Assembly (NCBI GenBank): GCA_949361645.1
Contig: OX442423.1
Coordinates: forward strand, 4,150,023 to 4,214,022
From: Spongilla lacustris
Lineage: Eukaryota; Porifera; Demospongiae; Spongillida; Spongillidae
DNA length: 64,000 nt
Direction: 5' to 3'
Below, in pieces: positions 55,201 to 64,000 of the stretch (position 1 is its first letter; every line of letters begins with the position of its first letter). The position numbers were made by a program, and so were the translations under genes. The notes under the pieces are model-generated. The model did no database searches. It saw only the letters and a list, made by a program, of their open reading frames with translations, and was not told the origin of the DNA.

Positions 55201-58200
55201 TTTAATAATTAAACCATTACTAGTTTGAAAATCTAGACACATATGGATAGTATGTCTCAGTGTATTAGATTTAATTTACCATTGAATGGTTTATGATAAA
55301 CCATGTTAAACCATAAGTGTTATTTCCTCACAGAGATATTCACAATTGGTATACTATCACTAAAATCATAATAAGTACATTTAATAATTAAACCATTACT
55401 AGTTTGCACATCTAGATACATATGGATAGTATGTCTGAGGGTGTTAGATTTAATTTACCATTGAGTGGTTTATGATAAACCATGTTAAACCATAAGTGTT
55501 ATTTCCACACTGAGAAATTTACAATAGGTATACCATCACTAAAATCATAATAAGTACATTTAATAATTAAACCATTAGTAGTTAGTAAATCTAGATACAT
55601 ATGGATGGTATGTCTGAGTGCATTGGATTTAATTTACCATTGACTGGTTTATGATAAACCATGTTAAACCATGAGTGTTATTTCCACACTGAGATATTCA
55701 CAATAGGTACACTATCACTAAAATCATAATAAGTACATTAAATAATTAAACCATTACAAGTTAGTAAATCCAGATACATATGGATACTATGTCTGAGTGT
55801 ATTAGATTTAATTTACCATTGAAGGTTTATGATAAACCATGTTAAACCATAAGTGTTATTTCCACACTGAGATATTCACAATTGGTATACTATTATTTAA
55901 AACCATAATAACGACGTTTAATAATTAAACCATTACTAGTTAGTAACTGTAGATACATATGGATAGTATGTCTGAGTGTATTTGTTTTAATATACCATTG
56001 AATGGATTATGATAAACCATGTTAAACCATAAGTGTTATTTCCACACTGAGATATTCACAATTGGTATACTATTATTTAAAACCATTATAACGACGTTTA
56101 ATAATTAAACCATTACTAGTTAGTAAATGTAGATACATATGGATAGTATGTCTGAGTGTATTTGTTTTAATATACCATTGAATGGATTATGATAAACCAT
56201 GTTAAACCATAAGTGTTATTTCCACACTGAGAAATTTACAATAGGTATACCATCACTAAAATCATAATAAGTACATTTAATAATTAAACCATTAGTAGTT
56301 AGTAAATCTAGATACATATGGATGGTATGTCTGAGTGCATTGGATTTAATTTACCATTGACTGGTTTATGATAAACCATGTTAAACCATGAGTGTTATTT
56401 CCACACTGAGATATTCACAATAGGTACGCTATCACTAAAATCATAATAAGTACATTAAATAATTAATCCATTACAAGTTAGTAAATCCAGATACATATGG
56501 ATACTATGTCTGAGTGTATTAGATTTAATTTACCATTGAATGGTTTATGATAAACCATGTTAAACCATAAGTGTTATTTCCACACTGAGATATTCACAAT
56601 TGGTATACTATTATTTAAAACCATAATAACGACGTTTAATAATTAAACCATTACTAGTTAGTAAATGTAGATACATATGGATAGTATGTCTGAGTGTATT
56701 TGTTTTAATATACCATTGAATGGATTATGATAAACCATGTTAAACCGTAAGTGTCATTTCCACACTGAGATATTCAAAATAGGTATAATCATTAAAATCA
56801 TAATAAGTACATTTAATAATTAAACCATTACTAGTTAGTAAATCCAGATGCATATGGATAGTATGTCTGAGTGTATTAGATTTTACAAACCATTGATAGG
56901 TTTATGATAAACCATGATAAACCATGTGTTAATTTAACTCTGAGATATTCTTAATAGGTACACTATCATTAAAATGATAAAAACGACTTTTAATAGTTAA
57001 ACCATTACTAGTTAGTAAATCTAGATACATATGGATAGTATGTCTGAGTGTATTAGATTTAATTCACCATTGAATGATTTATGATAAACCATGTTAAACC
57101 ATAAGTGTTATTTCCACCCTGAGATATTTACAATTGTTATACTATCATTAAAATCATAATAAGTACATTTAATAATTAAACCATTAGTAGTTAGTAAATC
57201 TAGATACATATGGATAGCATGTCTGAGTATATTAAATTTAATTTACCATTGAATGGTTTATGATAAACCATGTTAAACCATAAGTGTTATTTCCACACTG
57301 AGATATTCACAATTATATACTATTATATAAATCATAATAAGTACATTTAATAATTAAACCATTACTAGTTAGTAAATGTATATACATATGGATAGTATGT
57401 CTGAGTGTATTAGATTTAATTTACCATTGAATGGTTTATGATAAACCATGTTAAACCATAAGTGTTATTTCCACACTGAGATATTCACAATTGGTATACT
57501 ATCACTAAAATCATAATAAGTACATTTAATAATTAAACCATTACTAGTTTGCACATCTAGATACATATGGATTGTATGTCTGAGTGTATTAGATTTAATT
57601 TACCATTGAATGGTTAATGATAAACCATGTTAAATCATAAGTGTTATTTCCACACTGAGATATTCACAATCACTAAAATCATAATAAGTACATTTAATAA
57701 TTAAACCATTAATAGTTAGTAATTCTAAATAGATATGGATATTATGTCTGAGTGTATTAGATTTAATTTACCATTGAATGGTTAATGATTAACCATGTTA
57801 AACAATGTGTTATTTCCACACTGAGATATTCACAATAGGTATACTATCATAATAAGTAAATTTAATAATTAAACCTTTACTAGTTAGTAAATCTAGATAC
57901 ATATGGATAGTATTTCTGAGTGTAATAGATTTATTTTACCATATAATGGTTTATGATAAACCATGTTAAACCATAAGTGTTATTTCCACACTGAGATAAT
58001 CACAATAGGTATATAATCACTAAAATCATAATAAGTACATTTAATAATTAAACCATTAGTAGTTAGTAAATGTATATACATATGGATAGTATGTCTGAGT
58101 GTATTAGATTTAATTTACCATTGAATGGTTTATGATAAACTATGTTAAACCATAAGTGTTATTTCCACACTGAGATATTCACAATTGGTATACTATCACT

Positions 58201-60746
58201 AAAATCATAATAAGTACATTTAATAATTAAACCATTACTAGTTTGCACATCTAGATACATATGGATTGTATGTCTGAGTGTATTAGATTTAATTTACCAT
58301 TGAATGGTTTATGATAAACCATGTTAAATCATAAGTGTTATTTCCACACTGAGATATTCACAATCACTAAAATCATAATAAGTACATTTAATAATTAAAC
58401 CATTAATAGTTAGTAATTCTAAATAGATATGGATATTATGTCTGAGTGTATTAGATTTAATTTACCATTGAATGGTTAATGATTAACCATGTTAAACAAT
58501 GTGTTATTTCCACACTGAGATATTCACAATAGGTATACTATCATTAAAATCATAATAAGTAAATTTAATAATTAAACCTTTACTAGTTAGTAAATCTAGA
58601 TACATATGGATAGTATATCTGAGTGTAATAGATTTATTTTACCATATAATGGTTTATGATAAACCATGTTAAACCATAAGTGTTATTTCCACACTGAGAT
58701 AATCACAATAGGTATACAATCACTAAAATCATAATAAGTACATTTAATAATTAAACCATTAGTAGTTAGTAAATCTAGATACATATGGATAGTATGTCTG
58801 AGTGCATTGGATTTAATTTACCATTGAATGGTTTATGATAAACCATGTTCAACCATAAGTGTTATTTCCACACTGAGATATTCACATTTGGTATACTACC
58901 ATTAAAATCATAATAAGTACATTTAATAATTAAACCACTACTAGTTATTAAATCTAGATGCATATGGATAGCATGTCTGAGTGTATTAGATTTAATTTAC
59001 CATTGAATGGTTTATGATAAACCATTTTAAACCATAAGTATATTCACAATTGGTATACTATTATTTAAAATCATAATAACAACAATTAATCATTAAACCA
59101 TTACTAGTTAGTAAATGTAGATACATATGGATAGTATGTCTGAGTGTATTAGATTTAATTTACCATTGAAAGGTTTATGATAAACTATGTTAAACCATAA
59201 GTGTTATTTCCACACTGAGATATTTACAATTGGTATACTATCATAATAAGTACATTTAAAAATTAAACCATTACAAGTTATTAATCCAGATACATATAGA
59301 TAGTATGTCTGAGTGTATTAGATTTAATTTACCATTGAATGATTTATGATAAACCATGTTAAACCATAAGTGTTATTTCCACCCTGAGAAATTAACAATT
59401 GGTATACTATCATTAAAATCATAATAAGTACATTTAATAATTAAACCATTACTAGTTAGTAAATGTAGATACATATGGATAGTATGTCTGAGTGTATAAG
59501 ATTTAATTTACCATTGAATGGTTTATGATAAACCATGTTAAACCATAAGTGTTATTTCCACACTGAGATATTCACAATTGGTATACTATTATTTAAAATC
59601 ATAATAACGACGATTAATAATTAAACCATTACTAGTTAGTAATTGTAGATTCATATGGATAGTATGTCTGAGGGTATTAGATTTAATTTTCCATTGAATG
59701 ATTTATGATAAACCTTTTAAACCATAAGTGTTATTTCCACCCTGAGAAATTAACAATTGGTATACTATCATTAAAATCATAATAAGTACATTTAATAATT
59801 AAACCATTACTAGTTAGTAAATCTAGATACATATGGATAGCATGTCTGAGTATATTAAATTTAATTTACCATTGAATGGTTTATGATGAACCATGTTAAA
59901 CCATAAGTGTTATTTCCGCACTGAGATATTCACAATTATATACTATTATTTAAATCATAATAACGACGTTTTATAATTAAACCATTACTAGTTATTAATC
60001 CAGATACATATAGATAGTATGTCTGAGTGTATTAGATTTAATTTACCATTGAATGATTTATGATAAACCATGTTAAACCATAAGTGTTATTTCCACACTG
60101 AGATATTCACAATTGGTATACTATCATTAAAATCATAATAAGTACATTTAATAATTAAACCATTACTAGTTAGTAAATGTAGATACATATGGATAGTATG
60201 TCTCAGTGTATTAGATTTAATTTACCATTGAATGGTTTATGATAAACCATGTTAAACCATAAGTGTTATTTCCACACTGAGATATTCACAATTGGTATAC
60301 TATTATTTAAAATCATAATAACGACGTTTAATAATTAAACCATTACTAGTTAGTAATTGTAGATTCATATGGATAGTATGTCTGAGGGTATTAGATTTAA
60401 TTTTCCATTGAATGGTTAATGATTAACCATGTTAAACAATGTGTTATTTCCACACTGAGATATTCACAATAGGTATACTATCATTAAAATCATAATAAGT
60501 AAATTTAATAATTAAACCATTACTTGTTAGTAAATCTAGATACATATGGATAGTATGTCTGAGTGTATTGGATTTAATTTACCATTGAATGGTTTATGAT
60601 AAACCATGTTAAACCATAAGTGTTATTTCCACACTGAGATATTCACATTTGGTATACTACCATTAAAATCATAATAAGTACATTTAATAATTAAACCACT
60701 ACTAGTTATTAAATCTAGATGCATATGGATAGCATGTCTGAGTGTA
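54607..60746 (-). repeat. Segmental duplication pair D, copy 2
   Basis: Partner of 46623-52762 at +7984 bp. It ends where the sequence changes from the TTAGATTTAATTCACC to the TCAGATTTATTTTACC monomer type. Confidence 0.88.
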
Positions 60747-62758
60747 TCAGATTTATTTTACCATTGAATGGTTTATGATAAACCATGTTAAACAATTAGC
60801 TTTAATTCCACTCTTAGATGTTCACAATAGGTATACTATTCCTAACATCATAAAAACGACTTTTAATAATTAAACCACGACTAGTTATTAAATCTAGATA
60901 CATATGGATAGCTTGTCTGAGTGTATTAGATTTATTTTACCATTGAATGGTTTATGATGAACCATGTTAAACCATAAGTGTTATTTCCACACTGAGATAT
61001 TCACAATTATATACTATTATTTAAATCATAATAACGACGTTTAATAATTAAACCATTACTAGTTTGTAAATGTAGATACATATGGATAGTATGTCTGAGT
61101 GTATTAGATTTAATTTACCATTGAATGGTTTATGATGAACCATGTTAAACCATAAGTGTTGTTTCCACACTTAGATAATCACAATAGGTATACAATCACT
61201 AAAATCATAATAAGTACATTTAATAATTAAACCATTACTAGTTAGTAAATCTAGATACATATGGATAGTATGTGTGAGTGTATTAGATTTAATTTACCAT
61301 TGAATGGTTTATGATAAACCATGTTAAACCATGTGTTATTTCCACACTTTGATATTCACAATCACTAATATCATAATAAGTACATTTAATAATTAAACCA
61401 TTACTAGTTAGTAATTCTAAACAGATATGGATATTATGTCTGAGTGTATTAGATTTAATTTACCATTGAATGGTTAATGATTAACCATGTTAAACAATGT
61501 GTTATTTCCACACTGAGATATTAACAATAGGTATACTATCATTAAAATCATAATAAGTAAATTTAATAATTAAACCTTTACTAGTTAGTAAATCTAGATA
61601 CATATGGATAGTATATCTGAGTGTAATAGATTTATTTTACCATTGAATGGTTTATGATAAACCATGTTAAACCATAAGTGTTATTTCCACACTGAGATAT
61701 TCACATTTGGTATACTACCATTAAAATCATAATAAGTACATTTAATAATTAAACCACTACTAGTTATTAAATCTAGATGCATATGGATAGCATGTCTGAG
61801 TGTATCAGATTTATTTTACCATTGAATGGTTTATGATAAACCATGTTAAACAATTAGCTTTAATTCCACTCTTAGATGTTCACAATAGGTATACTATTCC
61901 TAACATCATAAAAACGACTTTTAATAATTAAACCACGACTAGTTATTAAATCTAGATACATATGGATAGCTTGTCTGAGTGTATTAGATTTATTTTACCA
62001 TTGAATGGTTTATGATGAACCATGTTAAACCATAAGTGTTATTTCCACACTGAGATATTCACAATTATATACTATTATTTAAATCATAATAACGACGTTT
62101 AATAATTAAACCATTACTAGTTTGTAAATGTAGATACATATGGATAGTATGTCTGAGTGTATTAGATTTAATTTACCATTGAATGGTTTATGATGAACCA
62201 TGTTAAACCATAAGTGTTGTTTCCACACTTAGATAATCACAATAGGTATACAATCACTAAAATCATAATAAGTACATGTAATAATTAAACCATTACTAGT
62301 TAGTAAATCTAGATACATATGGATAGTATGTGTGAGTGTATTAGATTTAATTTACCATTGAATGGTTTATGATAAACCATGTTAAACCATGTGTTATTTC
62401 CACACTTTGATATTCACAATCACTAATATCATAATAAGTACATTTAATAATTAAACCATTACTAGTTAGTAATTCTAAACAGATATGGATATTATGTCTG
62501 AGTGTATTAGATTTAATTTACCATTGAATGGTTAATGATTAACCATGTTAAACAATGTGTTATTTCCACACTGAGATATTAACAATAGGTATACTATCAT
62601 TAAAATCATAATAAGTGAATTTAATAATTAAACCTTTACTAGTTAGTAAATCTAGATACATATGGATAGTATATCTGAGTGTAATAGATTTATTTTACCA
62701 TTGAATGGTTTATGATAAACCATGTTAAACCATAAGTGTTATTTCCACACTGAGATAT
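60643..62758 (-). repeat. 6-monomer tandem duplication, period 1058 bp
   Basis: Two adjacent copies (60643-61700 and 61701-62758). Markers are TCACATTTGG at 60643/61701/62759 and CCTAACATCATAAAA at 60841/61899, with the private variant GGATAGCTTGTCTG in both. The copies are almost identical, so the event is recent. Confidence 0.88.
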
Positions 62759-62779
62759 TCACATTTGGTATACTATCAT

Positions 62780-63922
62780 TAAAATCATAATAAGTACATT
62801 TAATAATTAAACCATTACTAGTTAGTAAATCTAGATACATATGGATAGCATGTCTGAGTATATTAAATTTAATTTACCATTGAATGGTTTATGATGAACC
62901 ATGTTAAACCATAAGTGTTATTTCCGCACTGAGATATTCACAATTATATACTATTATTTAAATCATAATAACGACGTTTTATAATTAAACCATTACTAGT
63001 TATTAATCCAGATACATATAGATAGTATGTCTGAGTGTATTAGATTTAATTTACCATTGAATGATTTATGATAAACCATGTTAAACCATAAGTGTTATTT
63101 CCACACTGAGATATTCACAATTGGTATACTATCATTAAAATCATAATAAGTACATTTAATAATTAAACCATTACTAGTTAGTAAATGTAGATACATATGG
63201 ATAGTATGTCTGAGTGTATAAGATTTAATTTACCATTGAATGGTTTATGATAAACCATGTTAAACCATAAGTGTTATTTCCACACTGAGATATTCACAAT
63301 TGGTATACTATTATTTAAAATCATAATAACGACGATTAATAATTAAACCATTACTAGTTAGTAATTGTAGATTCATATGGATAGTATGTCTGAGGGTATT
63401 AGATTTAATTTTCCATTGAATGATTTATGATAAACCTTTTAAACCATAAGTGTTATTTCCACCCTGAGAAATTAACAATTGGTATACTATCATTAAAATC
63501 ATAATAAGTACATTTAATAATTAAACCATTACTAGTTAGTAAATCTAGATACATATGGATAGCATGTCTGAGTATATTAAATTTAATTTACCATTGAATG
63601 GTTTATGATGAACCATGTTAAACCATAAGTGTTATTTCCGCACTGAGATATTCACAATTATATACTATTATTTAAATCATAATAACGACGTTTTATAATT
63701 AAACCATTACTAGTTATTAATCCAGATACATATAGATAGTATGTCTGAGTGTATTAGATTTAATTTACCATTGAATGATTTATGATAAACCATGTTAAAC
63801 CATAAGTGTTATTTCCACACTGAGATATTCACAATTGGTATACTATCATTAAAATCATAATAAGTACATTTAATAATTAAACCATTACTAGTTAGTAAAT
63901 GTAGATACATATGGATAGTATG
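62780..63922 (-). repeat. 4-monomer tandem duplication, period 714 bp
   Basis: CCGCACTGAG occurs at 62924 and 63638, and CCAGATACATATAG at 63008 and 63722. The same 4-mer occurs once near 59810-60200 and once near 51830-52200. Confidence 0.82.
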
Positions 63923-64000
63923 TCTCAGTGTATTAGATTTAATTTACCATTGAATGGTTTATGATAAACCATGTTAAACCATAAGTGTTATTTCCACACT

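Larger units (their letters stand above)
13283..64000 (-). repeat. Satellite array, minus orientation (main block)
   Basis: About 286 head-to-tail monomers of about 177.3 bp, the reverse complement of the left array, running to the window edge without any insertion. The unit contains CCATTGAATGG, the 19-bp palindrome ATGGTTTATGATAAACCAT, TTTAATAATTAAA and ACTAGT. Two variant classes are seen at one site: AAGTACATTTAAT versus AACGACGTTTAAT. Open frames of about 60 codons (for example 21887-22075, 23660-23848, 41553-41741, 42447-42635 and 54518-54706) are single monomers that happen to lack stops and are copied with the array. No gene is seen. Confidence 0.97.

Noticed and set aside
13283..64000. 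A protein-coding gene or RNA gene hidden in the 50-kb array
   Set aside because: No stretch departs from monomer sequence, no frame exceeds about 62 codons, and no tRNA- or rRNA-like segment was seen.

Overview
This window is nuclear eukaryotic DNA, almost certainly from an invertebrate metazoan. More than 85% of it is one AT-rich tandem satellite with a monomer of about 177-179 bp. The rest is three retroelement insertions of animal type: a 5'-truncated non-LTR element on the minus strand, and two related Penelope-like elements (PLEs) on the plus strand. I found no cellular gene, tRNA, rRNA or CRISPR array. The species cannot be named from the sequence. The setting (long satellite, higher-order repeats, dead retroelements) fits centromeric or other constitutive heterochromatin, which is an inference.

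Layout. 1-8533 is satellite in the 'plus' orientation (monomer about 178-179 bp), broken by two insertions. The first (2776-3980) is the tail of a minus-strand non-LTR retrotransposon encoding a zinc-knuckle plus restriction-like endonuclease C-terminus. The second (6266-7821) is a PLE fragment carrying only its accessory ORF1. 8534-13282 is a complete-length but mutated PLE unit of 4664 bp plus an 85-bp terminal direct repeat. Its order is RT, GIY-YIG endonuclease, hammerhead ribozyme, ORF1. 13283-64000 is the same satellite in the OPPOSITE orientation, uninterrupted for about 50.7 kb (about 286 monomers of 177.3 bp). The satellite therefore flips strand exactly at the PLE.

The right array is a mosaic of higher-order duplications. 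Spacings I could register by shared rare variants are 714, 717, 1058, 1773, 5670, 7981, 7984 and 12965 bp, most of them whole multiples of the monomer (4, 6, 10, 32, 45, 45 and 73 units). The left array is more divergent and carries all the insertions, as expected of an array edge beside a homogenised core.

The most interesting signals are as follows. (1) A 19-bp perfect palindrome in the monomer has compensated variants in which both arms changed together. (2) The satellite changes strand at the PLE. (3) A well-formed type-I hammerhead ribozyme with a long stem I lies 119 bp upstream of the PLE ORF1. (4) Two clearly diverged PLEs share the same 3' terminus, which can fold as a hairpin. (5) The ORF1 protein has a conserved domain of about 150 residues, of unknown function, flanked by fast-changing Pro/Thr-rich repeats.
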